In this document: piece by piece, positions 11,935 through 23,575 of the stretch
Layout of the letters: each line of letters starts with the position of its first letter
Numbering within the stretch: position 1 is the first letter of the stretch
NCBI GenBank assembly: GCA_037176885.1
Contig: JAWWNJ010000104.1
Location: forward strand, 372,001-436,000
Direction of reading: 5' to 3'
Origin: Favolaschia claudopus
Lineage: Eukaryota; Basidiomycota; Agaricomycetes; Agaricales; Mycenaceae
Length of the DNA stretch: 64,000 nucleotides
Translations under genes and position numbers: made by a program
Notes under the pieces: model-generated
Told to the model about the DNA's origin: nothing
The model's database searches: none
Seen by the model: only the letters and a program-made list of their open reading frames with translations

Positions 11935-14900
11935 GGGTCGATGGAGGGAACGTGAAGTCGTGAACAATGGGAGTAGAAGAAGTTGAGATGAGTATTAGCT
12001 CTCGAAGAAGGCGGATTTTATACTTCGTTCAACCTGCGGGCAATAGTCTCCTACAGCTTCCCACGTCCACCGAAGGTTGGATGGTCGCGACGTCATGCAT
12101 ATATAGGGATCTTCGGCGTTCCTGTGGTGAGTGGTTGGATTCTAGGCAGTCGACGAGTTCAACGTTTTGGTTCGACCGAATGACCGGGCCGAGCGTTGCC
12201 GAACCACATACCTGATTGGACGTCGAGGTTTTGCTTTTTTACGACGCGGTATAAACGGCTGATTGGGCACACCAGCCGTTCGGTGATTCTGGTATTGTCT
12301 CTGGAGCAAGTTGAATATGAAAAAAAGAGAAAGAAGGAAATCGGGGAACGCAAAAAAGGAATTCTCTTGTCTACCCCGAGTACTGTATCTCCAATTGAAT
12401 GCGGGAAGGCTCCTAGCGCCGAGCGGGAACAATTGCAACGGCCCGGCCGATTCGACTATAAGTCTGTGGAGCACTGGCGGGCAAGGATGAAGAACAGTGG
12501 GCCGGCGGTACGTAGAAACAGCGCATGCTAGGAATACATTGAGCGTTCTGTTTCTGAACAGAGTCGAGATTTGGTACTCATGGCCAACCAAAAGACCCAG
12601 TCCCAGTGACGATCGCGAGCTGAGGTATAGTTTAGCGTCGCCTATTCATTTTGATGATTGAACTTACCTGGGTCCGTCCTGGAACGATAAGTAAGTTTGA
12701 ATGTATGTGCATGATTTCAAGCATGAACCTGCATGATCACCTGTCGATGATGGAGCCAGGCGCTTACTTGCAGTTAACCCTGGTCCGTCACCCGAGTCCT
12801 TCGTGACGCTGTCGCCAAAGGTCAAACGATAAGCAAGTCATAATAGGTGGGGCGGCTGGGCATGTACTCAGCGAGGATATATTTTGAAGTACCAGAATGT
12901 TTTTCGCCAGGATGAAGCTTCATCTGTTCGTCATGTCTGATATTAGTAGAATGAGGACTACTGTTACTTGAATGAACTCGATGATTTTTCAGAGAACGGG
13001 TTTATCAAAACGTTGAATTCTAGAAACAGTAAGTAGGCGAATTTCTCCGAAACCGCGATTTGGTTCTGCTAGTGAACTGATCCGCTGGCAGGCTATAGAT
13101 GAATTACCTCGCCAACCGCACAATTGAAACAAGTGAGTCGTACTTGGTCGTACCAGGATTAACCTCTTCTTTTGAGGAAACGCTGATCTTCAAGTTTTCG
13201 ATTGCTATTCCGATGATTGGCCATGACAAGGCTATGATTCAAGTTGCCTTCAAATCGAGAAACGAGGTTTACTGATGTGGTCCTGTGGAGTCCGGCAAGT
13301 GGAATCGACCAGTGCTCACCGAAAATGGCGGAAGGCTGACTTGCTGTTGGGGGGCAGGCTGAACCTGGAGTCTGGACATTGTGGACTGAGAAATTGGGGA
13401 TATTTTGCTTCCCCGTTGCGCTGGCATTATGATTCCGACCAACCCTGGTTGGCATGTATTCGGCAAGTTACCGGCAATCAAAGACACTTTCCCAATTTGG
13501 CAGTTCTCTCCTCGAAGCTTCCGATTCCCGTGACTTGGCGTCTCTCTTTCCTTCATCCAACCTTCAACGCTCTTTTGTCTTCTTTTGTTCGGTCAGAATT
13601 TCTCTCGATCTATGGCCCGAAAGTCTTCATGTGTTTCTCGCAATGCAGAATCCAGAAACCCACCTATATCTAGCTATGCAAAAACTTTCTGGTGATTCGG
13701 ACGTGACAGCAAGTTCACGAGATGCCTCGAAGTACAGGACGGCCAACAGAAGTACGGATACCATTCATGATCCGTGCTGGTAATAAGCGACAATGCCTCC
13801 TCGGGTTTGTGTCACTGTGAGGCTTCGGCTCTGCCGCACATCCCTGGCTATCCCTGGACGGTATTCACCGCCAAGGTCACACTACTTCAGCGATCCTCTA
13901 GCAATTCTCTTCGCAAAGTTATCAAATTTTCGTCATCCACAGTAGCGATTTGGATTGTCGATTCCGAGGCGTAGCTTCTTATTTGCTCAGCCTCTCTTCG
14001 CAATTCTGTCTTGGTAACAGTAAAATATCGACTCCGTCTAATAAGAAGTCCCGAAGAAAGGCGCGTCGGCGCTATGGAGACTCTTCGGAACTATTGGCCA
14101 CCGGCCACAACATCCTTACACTGCAGCTAATTTGCAGCCAATCGCCAATTAGCGGAATAAACTTGAACAACCCGTTCGGTGTTCATGCATCGGCGAATCA
14201 ATACCGTCGGCGTTATGTACCAGACTTCAAACCGCTGCTAAGCCTATAGGCTGTTTTCCGCGTCCCGCTCACTCTGCCCGTCCGAGAATATTAATCAACC
14301 CGCGTAAGTTTTAACTGTTTCGTACTATTTTAAGCAAACTCCTGTACCTAAGCAGTTCTTTTTTTATACCGCTAGCATTTTAACAGGAGCGACTTTGGAC
14401 CATATTGCCTGCCGTCCAAGTAATTGATGGATAGTTCAAGGATAGTTGGAGAATCTAGAGAGGATATTGGAAAGGCGTCGACCACTAACGATCGATGTCG
14501 CGACGTAAGTTAGTTGCCGTCATCGCAAAGCGGTTCACTCACACGTCTTCTCCATTCGCAGAATGTTCATCAGAAAACGATTGATACCAACTTGAACCAA
14601 CACGGCGAGCACGCCGCGCAGAATTGGCACAGAAGTTCAGAGGAAACAATTGCAAGGAAACCAGAGTAAGGAAGAGAACGGACGCGTCCGTCATCACAGC
14701 CCGACGCAGCAGCGGCTCGTACCGTCGTTCAGTAACCATCGACCCCATTCCATGGATCTTAGCGGTGTCTCCTCGAGAACTCAATTGGAAGCGGAGGTTG
14801 CCAGTCGGCGAGAAATGATGGTTACAGTCCGAAAATAGATGGCGATATATAAGCTGGTAGCGATGATCAGGGGGTCTTCGTGCCTCTGCCCATTCGTTCA

Positions 14901-14964
14901 CCAACCCCCGCCACTGAGCTAGTCTTAGTTTTTCGAGCAAGTCTCTCTTTTCTTTGCCGCCACG
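11935..14964. other. Three-kilobase stretch without a supported gene
   Basis: Open frames here are short and overlap on both strands, and none resembles a known family. There is an 8-bp inverted repeat (AACGGCTG ... CAGCCGTT) near 12257-12285. The stretch separates the lectin gene from the next secreted-protein gene and may hold degenerated sequence or untranslated regions. Confidence 0.5.
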
Positions 14965-16029
14965 ATGTTCGCCACCAGCATTCTTTTCGCATGTGTTCTC
15001 CCATCTGTGATGGGTCTTACACTTAACACACCCGTGGCAACTGACGCGGACGGTACGCTGGAAGTTACATGGACTCCTGGCGCCAACGACCCGTATGTTC
15101 TCTGTTTCTGCGCAACATTTTTTCGCCCGTGTTCACGCTTGCATAGTGATTTCTTGCTCCTGTTGAACGGCCCGATCAGCGTCGATATCGCTACTGGTGT
15201 CAAGTCCTCAGCATTGAAGACCAGTGTCGGCCTTGGGTTCGTCCCCCCCGGGTACGGTGTCAATCTTCTTCGACTGTTTGCTCCCGTCCTGACTTTCGAA
15301 TGATCATAGCACATACACCCTTGAGGCTGACTCCACGGTCTCGATTGGTCAAAAACTCTCCGTGTCTCAGCCCTTCCAAATCCTGCCCGCCGGTACAAAT
15401 GCAGCTGCCGGTGCTGCAGGAGCTGCAGCTGGTGCCGCCGGTGCTGCAGCACCTCCTGCCGCCGCTGCTGGCGCTGCTGCTCCCCCTGCCGCCGCCGCTG
15501 GTGCCGCTGCTCCTCCTCCTGCCGCTGCTGCTGGTAAGAAAGCTTATCTTTACTTTCATTCATGATATTGACACATTCCCAGGTGCCGCCGCTGCCGCTG
15601 GAAAGGGAAAGGGCAAAGGCAAGGGCAAAGGCAAAGGCAAGGGTAAGGGTAAGGGCAAGGCTGGCGCTGCCGCTGGTGCTGCTGCCGCTCCTGCCGCCGC
15701 CGCCGGTGCTGCTGCTCCCCCTGCTGCCGCCGCTGGTGCCGCTGCTCCTCCTGCCGCTGCTGCTGGTAAGAAAGCCTTTCTTCTCTCCGCTCAAGATACG
15801 AGGATTAACGGGCTCTTCAGGTGGTGCTACCGCTGCTGCCGCAGCCGCTGGAAAGGGCAAAGGCAAGGGTAAGGGTAAAGGCAAGGGCAAAGGAAAGGGC
15901 AAGGGCAAAGCTGCCGCCGCGCCTGCTGCTGCTGCCCCTGCCGCCGCCGCCGCACAGAAAGCCCCCCGTGTCATCTCTGCCAAGTTCGGCCGGAGGGAGG
16001 TGTACCGTGCGGTTGAGGATGCGTACTAA
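14965..16029 (+). CDS. Secreted Kre9/Knh-like protein with Gly-Lys repeats
   Basis: A signal peptide (MFATSILFACVLPSVMG) precedes an Ig-like domain, LTLNTPVATDADGTLEVTWT ... VGLGFVPPGTYTLEADSTV. This resembles the Kre9/Knh-type domain of fungal wall proteins. A low-complexity tail of Ala/Pro runs and two (Gly-Lys)n blocks follows, ending KFGRREVYRAVEDAY. Four introns are inferred: from about 15092, 15252, 15533 and 15767. The two last introns both start GTAAGAAAGC, and each precedes a related exon, so an exon-intron unit was duplicated. The strongly basic tail could bind acidic polymers. That is inference. There is no GPI signal. Confidence 0.72.
15398..15945 (+). repeat. Duplicated Ala-Pro / Gly-Lys coding repeat with its intron
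   Basis: Two units, each an Ala/Pro-rich run, a GTAAGAAAGC intron and a Gly-Lys run, lie in tandem inside the secreted protein gene. The Gly-Lys runs (about 15602-15660 and 15849-15909) are built from GGCAAR-type hexamers, a form prone to copy-number change. Confidence 0.7.
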
Positions 16030-16326
16030 ACTGAAGCGCCTCAATTATCCATTCTCCGCCCTCGACGTAGCGAAGAGTTCATACCCACATTTACGATGTA
16101 TGCGCACTGTATTTTTCACAATAAAGAAAAGGGAGGGCTTCGCACCCTCGAAAGATTTTGACGCGCCCCGCTTGTGTGCTGTGATAATATTATTAAATAT
16201 ATCTTTAGTCCAAAAAAGGAAGCTTTACAGCTTGCTTCTTACCATCATGTCCGCTGGCTAGAGTTTCTCTAAGGCGCTGGAACACTCGGTCTACACAACC
16301 TGCTCGGGTGAACTTTTGAACCTGAT

Positions 16327-17902
16327 ATGGCTGACCGACGTCCTGTACGAGACTGGCGGCGACGACGATCCCCCTTCGCCTCTTTTCTCCATTCAAATCG
16401 AATACTCTTTGGCTCCGTCCTATTCTCCCTCTTGACATCCATTTTTGTCGCTATTCATCTTGGATTCTTCTCCACACTACTCATATACACCCCTCTCGTC
16501 GTCATATGCATTCCAGCATTCACCGTCCTCGAAGCAGCAGACTACAAAAACATGCATGTCTGGTCCAAACGCCGACGCGTCCGGTTCGCAGTCTTTTTCG
16601 GCTGGTCTCTATTTCTCCTCTTCGCACCGACGTACCCCACCTCGGGACGCTCGTCGTACATGAATTCCAATTCTCCATTGCCGGTGTTGCGGAGTAGTGA
16701 TAGTGGGAACGCGACAACGTACTTCATCGCGGCCAACCTACACGACTATGGCGCCCACCTCCCTGTCTGGACCAAGCAGATCAGTCTGCTTATCCGCTAC
16801 CTCGGCTCGGACAACGTGTTTGTCTCGATATACGAGTCCAACTCGCACGACTCCACCAAGGACTTGCTCAGGAATTTCGAGAGCCAGCTACGGTGGGGCG
16901 GGGTGCGGAATCGCGTGTTGATGGAGGACGATGATAGAAGACGGGAAGGGTGGCAGAGCAATGGGCACGAACGGGTGTGGTATATGGCGGATATGCGGAA
17001 TAAGGCCCTAGAGCCTCTACAGGAGGGACTGCGTGGCAGAAGATTCGACAAGATCATATTCTTCAATGACGTGTTTTTCGAATGGAGTGCGTCCGATCTC
17101 TCTATCCTTTGTGCTCAAGGCCTCATTCAATCACGAACAGAATCTATCGTCCGTCTACTTGACACAAAAGGAGGAGACTTTGACCTCGCGTGCGGGCTTG
17201 ACTTTGACGGTATTGGGCTCTATGATACGTATGTTGCTCGCTCACATCACACACTGTTCACGTCCTGATTGTCTGCTGCGTCAGATGGGTAATTCGAGAC
17301 TCCTGCGGCCAACGTACAAAAGAGATATGGCCCTACTTCTCCGACCCCGTCGCCATCGACACACTCCGCCGAGAGGAGCCTATCGAAGTCGCCACATGCT
17401 GGAATGGCGTGGCGGTCTTCGACGCCAATTGGTTCCTTCCTCCCAGTACGTGCTCGTCCTCTCGAGTTGTCACAGTCTTCTGAATAGTCGCCAGCCTCAC
17501 CTCGCTCCGTCCCGGCTGGGCCTCTTCTTGCGTTCCGAGCCGATACGCCGTGCGCAGAGTCCGAGTGCTTCACCATCTCATACGACATGCATGTGCGCAC
17601 CGCGCCAAAACGCCCGCGCATCTATGTCAATCCGCAAGTTAACGTCGGTACGTGTCTCGCTTTCTCCCTCTGAATCTTGTGTAGCTATTGACGGATTTGA
17701 ATGCACGGCAGCTTACACCCCCCACAACTGGCTCTACTACGGCAAACTCAAGCACCTTAGCATGACGCGCCCGTGGCGAGTGGTGTGGGAGGACTGGATC
17801 GCGCATCGGATGTTTGGGTGGGTGTCGGACCGTTTCTGGTTGAAGGAAAAGGCATGTGCATTTGAGAGTGAGGGGATCGTCAAGGCGGAGCATTGCCAAT
17901 GA
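16327..17902 (+). CDS. GT69 alpha-1,3-mannosyltransferase (CMT1/CAP59-like)
   Basis: This is a Golgi type-II membrane glycosyltransferase of the family that includes cryptococcal Cap59 and Cmt1. From ATG 16327, two hydrophobic segments lie near the N terminus (residues 30-75 and about 93-103). The lumenal domain opens with NATTYFIAANLHDYGAHLPV. FVSIYESNSHDSTKDLLRNF, YMADMRNKALEPL and FDKIIFFNDVFFEW follow. After introns come DFDLACGLDF, IYDT-like ending, and WNGVAVFDANWFL. ESECFTISYDMH and PRIYVNPQVNV come next, and the last exon runs to FESEGIVKAEHCQ. The FNDV acidic motif and the SECF block are typical. Its acceptor is unknown. It probably works in wall or secreted-glycan mannosylation. Confidence 0.85.
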
Positions 17903-18120
17903 TTTGGCGTGCGCAGCTCTTGAAAGAGCGGTAGACGGTTCTCGATTGCAAGTGTATATATATTGCATTTAATCTGTCCGCATCTGTATTATTTAGCAGT
18001 AAAGCCTAGGACTTTGAGTATGCTTGCATGTCATTCGTAGATGATGTTTTGCGTGGAGGCACTAGAGGAAGAGATTGCAAACAAAAGCTTCGATTCACCA
18101 CGCGATACATCAATTCAATA

Positions 18121-19664
18121 TCAAGCAAAAATCTCCTTGAAAACCCCGATGATCTTGTCCACCTCCTCAAGTGTATTATAGTGCACCAACGAGACCCGGA
18201 CCACCCCATCGTCGTCTCGCGCGGGAGGTGGCAGCTGGCAGATGAGGGTATACGCGTAGAAATGACCCCAGCGGATGCCCATCTGTATGCACGTCAGCGT
18301 CAAACGTCGAAACCAAGAATAGAGGATACACCGACCCCGCCGCGTTCGTCGAACACCTTCACGACGTCCTTGCTCCGCATCGGACGGTCTCCAGCCACCA
18401 CAAACGAGACCGTAGGCAGCCGATCGGTGCTCGGCTCTTCCACGCCAACGATGCGGATCCCACGCGCGTATTGCTCCGGCGCGGTGAGGTATTTGAGCAG
18501 CGCTGCAGCGAGTTTCGTTTCGTGCGCCTCGATGGCGTCGAAGGTTGTGCCGAGGTCGTTGGCGGGGGTGAGGGAGAGGAGGTACGGGATGACGGAGGTG
18601 GTGCTGTAGACGATCTCGTATCCTGGGCCGCCGGGCTGGAGCTTGTAAGCGTGCTGTGCCGGGAGGAAGTGGTGTGCGATTGAGGTGACAGAGTCTGCGA
18701 GGGCGGGGGCACGGACGTATAGCGCTGAGGCATGAGGTGCGTAGACCTGAGATTAAGGATGATATGAGTGCATGTGGAGATGTAAACCAGATCCGGCCTA
18801 CCTTGTAGTAGGAGAATACGGCAAAGTCCTGGGGACGAAATGACGAGATGAGATCGAGCTGGTAGATAGGAAAGCACTCACGATATCCCAAGCCTTGACG
18901 TCCATACGACGGTGCGGGGCATATCCAACGCAATCGATCGATATCTCGAGTTTCTTGACGCCCTTGGCTGCGGCGTCTGCACGGATGGCCTTGGTGAACT
19001 CCTGCACCGGAACGATCGACCCCAAAATATTGGAGCCAGCAGTGAAGGCGACGAGCCGCGTTTTGGATGTGATCAACGGCAAGACTTCCTCGACTTTGAG
19101 ACTAAGAGAGTAGGGATTGTTCGGGTTCGTTGGCGAAGAGTGCCAGTATTTGAGGACGCCGCCGCGTCGAGCTGCGAGTTTCTTCCATGGACCACCATTC
19201 GCTGTATACTGATTGGCTTCAGATGCGGCGAGTTATCAAATTGAGCGCACCTTCGTGCTCGCCAGTAACGATAAACTCGTCTCCCTCCTTAATGTCGGGC
19301 TCCAGACCACGGGCAAGGTTCTCCATGTTGGCGGTCGAGCTCGGGCCAAATATAATCTCGTCCGTGCTCGCAGCGCCAAACAGCTTGCGCGTTTCCTCAG
19401 CCGCACTGAGCACGCGTTGTGTCGAGGCCACAGAGACACTATAATCAGCGCCGAGCTGCACATTTGTGTTTGCCAGATAATCGGAGATAAGGTCTAGTTT
19501 TGCATGTCGTGAACAATTTATACTCTCAGGGATGCAAAAGACATTTCCTTACCGATAGATGCCTGGGTTACTTGACTTCCCCCGGCGTTGTCAGCAAACA
19601 GATACCCCGACTTGAGGGATGGAAATTGAGAGCGTGCAAACTCGACATCGAGAGTGTGAGCCAT
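18121..19664 (-). CDS. Class-V PLP-dependent aminotransferase
   Basis: This is a cytosolic pyridoxal-phosphate enzyme of the cysteine-desulfurase-like class V. The start is ATG 19664 (MAHTLDVEFARSQFP), then SGYLFADNAGGSQV. Further exons read TRKLFGAASTDEIIFGPSST, IKEGDEFIVTGEHE, then KTRLVAFTAGSNILGSIVP and ISIDCVGYAPHRRMDV. FAVFSYYKVYAPHASALYV carries the Ser-x-x-Lys that should hold PLP (SYYK). The C-terminal domain continues through PGYEIVYSTTSVIPYLL to GVVRVSLVHYNTLEEVDKII and the stop. The substrate is not predictable from sequence alone. It is convergent with the GT69 gene, with about 220 bases between stops. Confidence 0.85.
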
Positions 19665-20919
19665 GGTGTGAGTGGGTAAGAAGACAGGAGCAAAAGCGTA
19701 TTCTTTGGTCCGTTAAGTACATATGTCTATGTGAGCCGGGTCTCCGGGACGGAGGAGCATGTGTCCCTCGTATCTTGATTGGTGAATTGGAAATCCGCTG
19801 AGGGTTCTGAACCTTCATTTCGCAGGTACTTCTCGTGGGGTGCGAATATCGCTGCTGGAACTCTCGCGTTTTGCAGCCATATGCGTTCGTTTGTCATCGA
19901 TACAGTGAGTGGCTGGAAAAACCTTGAAGTGGTCACAGTTTCCTGCATATTAATATCCTAGACTGTTCTGTACAGTCTCTGTATTCCGGGTCGAAGGCTA
20001 TTCGACGGCGATATTTTGAGCATGGGCGCTTCAAACAGACAAAGAGAAGGACTTGAGGCTTGGCCCCGGGGGTACGACCTGAAGCCTGGCTCTATTCGCG
20101 AATTTTCTATCGCGTGGGGTGCAAGGAAAGAGACGGAGTGGGTACGGTTCCATTCAAGTTGGCCTCAGCCATGACGGAGAATCTGAATTATCCGGCTGAG
20201 GATGTGCAGTGCATTGGAGGAAGATTGTCTAACCCTAACCCCATTCCAGTTAGGCAGCAATATGCACGTGCACCACGGCTTGACAAAACTCCGATACGAT
20301 CCGACTCTCCCTCACCTCAGACTCCGTTATGAGTTTGTATCGGGTCCCAATTGATTTGTGGAATCATTCTTCAACTTGACGAGTCAACTCTTGGTTCGAC
20401 CATTTGCCCGCGCCTTTCATGCACACTCAGAAGCACAATTTGTACACAATTGTGCAGGCCAACTTTGAGTTGGCAGGCCAGCTTGAGGCTTGTGATACAC
20501 GCACGCCGTAACTCGCAAGCCTTGCTGCATTTATAATTGATGTGGCTGCCTCTAGGGGAATGTCCGTGCGGCGTGCCAAGAAGACAGCCGGTAAAGACCT
20601 TCAATCTGGGACTGAGAAGAAAGCAGTGAGCACACGATTACCAACTACGAAAAACGTTGGCCAAAGAAAAAATGCACTCGGAGTCAGCATGCCGACGCAT
20701 AGGTGGTCACGGCAGTGTTTGCTTTGGAACACTAAACGGAAAGGGCTCACCAAGATTCCCCAGATTCAACCGTCTCGGTACTTTCGGATGTCAAGAGGCT
20801 TGCTGGTAAGCAGCTTTGACTCAGCCGACCAAGCAATTCCGTGACGTCAAGGCGATATAAATACCCCTGCCTCTTTTTCCTCAAACCACAATCAAACCGC
20901 TCAAATCTTATCCGCGAAC
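19665..20919. other. Divergent intergenic region with NmrA-gene promoter
   Basis: This stretch lies between the divergent aminotransferase and NmrA genes. I see no gene. The right end holds a core promoter, listed separately. A short TAACCCTAACCCC near 20230 is too short to mean telomeric origin. Confidence 0.5.
20842..20863 (+). promoter_or_regulatory. CRE-like palindrome and TATA box upstream of NmrA gene
   Basis: TGACGTCA (20842-20849) is a perfect ATF/CREB-type site. It is followed by TATAAATA (20856-20863), 57 bases before the ATG at 20920. bZIP (stress-type) control would suit a redox-sensing NmrA protein. That is inference. Confidence 0.55.
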
Positions 20920-22222
20920 ATGTCTTCTTCTCGAATCGTTGCAATTCTCGGCGCTACTGGAAACCAAGGTAATCTACCAAAGGCTATGCTTCTGTTCCTC
21001 GACACTTAACTCTCACTCATTCAAACTTCAAAGGCGAATCCGTTCTACGAAGAATCTTGAAGGATGGTATCTTCACTCCGCGTGCCATTACCCGGAATCC
21101 TTCGTCTACCGCCGCATTGGAATTGAAGAAACTCGGCGCTGAAGTTGTCAAAGGCGACACAACCGACAAAACTTCCCTTGTGAACGCGTTGCGGGGTAGC
21201 GAAGCACTTTTCGCGGTACGTGACTGTGTATTTGAATAGTCGTTTCTAAATGTCGACAAAGGTGACTCTCTCGACCTACCCGCCCTACTCTGCCGAAAAA
21301 CCAAGTGAAGTGACAATCGGCAAGACCATCATCGACGCCGCAAAGGAAGTTGGTGTCAAGTTTATTGTGTTCAGGTGAGTTACCGTTTTTCTTGAATCGG
21401 TTTCAACCCCCTAAACATCCAAAAGCTCTGTACCTGGTCTCACCAAACTCACCGGAGGAAGATTCAAGAACGTTTCTCTATACGACGGTGCGTAATTCGT
21501 GGTCACTTTCAATATTCGAATGGAAGCTCAGTGGAACCAAAGACAAGGAAGAGATTGAAGAATATCTGAAAGCATCCGGTGTCAAGAACGCATCCCTCCA
21601 TCTCGGCTCGTTCATGGAGAATATACACACGTATGCTCAACCAATTCCTTCCAATCTACGTCGTTTGCTAATATATTCCATGGTAGGCAAAAAAATCTGA
21701 AGAAAACGGAATCCGGCAAGTTCACATTCAGCGTACCGAAATATACTCCCGAAGCCCGACAATCCTTCACCTGGGTCGGCCATGACGTCGGCGAAGCAGC
21801 GTATGCGCTGCTGAAACACTATGACGACGCCTCGAAAACTATTTCTGGGAAGGTGTTCCCCGTCGTTACCGGGAATATGCCGTACGGCGAGTATGTTGCG
21901 CGTATTGGGAAGGGTGAGCCATGAATTGTTCAATGCATAACCGAGTTACCAACTGACAATTGCGATAGCTCTGGGCCAAGAGATTTCGTTCAACACTATC
22001 CCCACTACGGGAAGCGTGCCGTATGATGAGATGGTGCGCCAATTTCTTGAGACTGTCTATCATGATTAGTTCTGACTACCATCCCAGTTCGAGGCTCAGG
22101 CAGCATACGACGGATTTTACACCTCTACTCCGGTTCCGAACCCGGATTTGGTCGCCCTTGGCGCGAAATTCGCTACCGTTGACGATTTTATTGAGGCGGA
22201 GATTAAGAAGCGCTTTTTGTGA
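20920..22222 (+). CDS. NmrA-like NAD(P)-binding protein
   Basis: This is an atypical short-chain dehydrogenase/NmrA-type Rossmann protein, cytosolic or nuclear, often acting as a redox sensor or oxidoreductase. From ATG 20920, MSSSRIVAILGATGNQ then GES gives the GATGNQG nucleotide-binding loop. AITRNPSSTAALELKKLGAE and VVKGDTTDKTSLVNALRGSE follow, as usual in the family. Later exons read VTLSTYPPYSAEKPSEVTIG, VGVKFIVFSSVPGLTKLTGG and SGVKNASLHLGSFMENIHT. QSFTWVGHDVGEAAYALLKH comes next, and the end reads FYTSTPVPNPDLVALGAKF ... EIKKRFL. At least seven short introns are needed. It lies just left of the KDZ element insertion. Confidence 0.85.
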
Positions 22223-22442
22223 GTGATTGAAGGCTGTATAGATGAAATTGTAACCTGTTGTACAACTCCATTATCCAACCAACACGAGAACGTTTTATGA
22301 GCACTTGAACATTGGGTTGATTCAGACATATACATCGACTATATATTCTACTCCTTTTTAGTTTCAGTTTCAGATGAACTCAGAGAGGCATGGGCGCGCA
22401 TACAAAGCTGTGATTCTGAATCATGTCCAAATTGGAGTCAGA

Positions 22443-22449
22443 TCAGAGT
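22443..22449. repeat. Target-site duplication of KDZ element, left copy
   Basis: TCAGAGT directly borders the left terminal inverted repeat and recurs at 59748-59754 next to the right one. An eighth base differs (G against A). KDZ/Zisupton elements are known for duplications of about 8 bp. Confidence 0.75.
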
Positions 22450-22546
22450 GAGCCCTAGCACTAAAATATAGAATAAAGAACATGGCGCTAGCCATGGTAA
22501 ATGGAATCTAATGCAATGAAGCTAGCCATGGGTTGGCTACATTCAA
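22450..22546 (+). repeat. Left terminal inverted repeat of KDZ element
   Basis: It reads inward GAGCCCTAGCACTAA..., then GCTAGCCATGG twice. Bases 22504-22530 are an exact reverse complement of the right end (59672-59698). Similarity (roughly two thirds) extends to the outer tip and a further 15 bases inward. Confidence 0.8.
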
Positions 22547-22743
22547 CCACGGTCATTTTGATGAATCTCGCTTATTCGGTGACCCTCACAGTCGTGATAT
22601 CTGTTTGTAGTTTGATCTCACCTGATATTTGTGCTTTGATTGAAACCTCGCTCGTCACATTCAGTGACCAACAGCCGAAAGCCATCATCAGCTCAAAACC
22701 AAAGGTAACTCGGTCACTTTCAGTCACACATTGGTGACTTCCT

Positions 22744-22860
22744 ATTCGAGAATATGAGTCGGCATATTCCGACGAACCATTTGAGAATATAAATCGGCAT
22801 CTTCCGAGAAACCATCACGTCCCATTTGAGGATATAAACCGGCATTTTCCGAGACATGCT
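22744..22860 (+). repeat. Subterminal tandem repeat, three degenerate copies
   Basis: Copies begin at 22744, 22779 and 22824 with ATT(C/T)GAG(A/G)ATAT followed by a CGGCAT..TTCCGA core. Spacing is 35 and 45 bases. Subterminal repeats of this sort often bind transposase. The remaining stretch from 22547 to 23575 shows no gene. Confidence 0.6.
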
Positions 22861-23575
22861 CGGTCAAACAGCGCATTTATGGGCACGGAAACTCAGGGGG
22901 CTCATCTCTCAATGTATTTCAGTGTAGTTTTTGGTCTAAAAAGGTCTCTCTAGATTCACATCCCAAGAAATTAGCGGCTCTATTTGCTACGGCTTGCCTG
23001 CGAAAACCGAAATGCCGGATATGCCGGCGCAGATTGTTGCTCTTCATTTCGCACACATGTTAGGCCAGCAATAGCTGGAGTATCTCTTAAAAGAGCTGGA
23101 GCCTCATTTGCTGAGCACAAGCCTTCTATTCGACGCAACATGCAATTCGGGCGTTGTTTGGCTCTATCTAATTGCGAGGTCCGCATCAGGCCTCGGCAGC
23201 TTTGCACTCTGTAATTAAAGGAATGCGTCAGTATCGCGGATACTGGTACCCTTCAATTGAGAGGCTTGCAATTCAACGTTTGTCGATGGGCAGTGCAGTA
23301 TGTCTTGTATTTACCTCCGGTTTGCTAGGGTCGCTCGTTCGATCCCCCATGTTTTATCAGTTTTGCTTCCGAATATCCGCTTTCCTTATTTGGCACTCTA
23401 CCGTTCCGAATATATTGCGTTTTGCGTCGTTTAGAAACCTTTTGAAACCAGCTTATCACCAGACTCATTATATTCCAAAGCTATTGTAACTTGCTACCCG
23501 GAAACACATCGTTTCCGGAAATACACGCTAAACAATAATACGACGAATATAATACGAATAAAAATGGATGTAGCC

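Noticed and set aside
12257..12285. AACGGCTG ... CAGCCGTT inverted repeat
   Set aside because: Eight-base arms can arise by chance in 64 kb, and no further element structure surrounds it.
13159..14249. Moderately long frames on both strands of the 12-15 kb gap
   Set aside because: No initiation context, splice sites or recognisable domains. They overlap one another.
14925..15983. Long minus-strand open frame of 352 codons rich in Ala, Leu, Pro
   Set aside because: It is the complement of the repeat-rich secreted-protein gene. Low-complexity GC-rich repeats keep several frames open.
20226..20245. TAACCCTAACCCC, telomere-like
   Set aside because: Fewer than three units, inside ordinary gene-flanking sequence.
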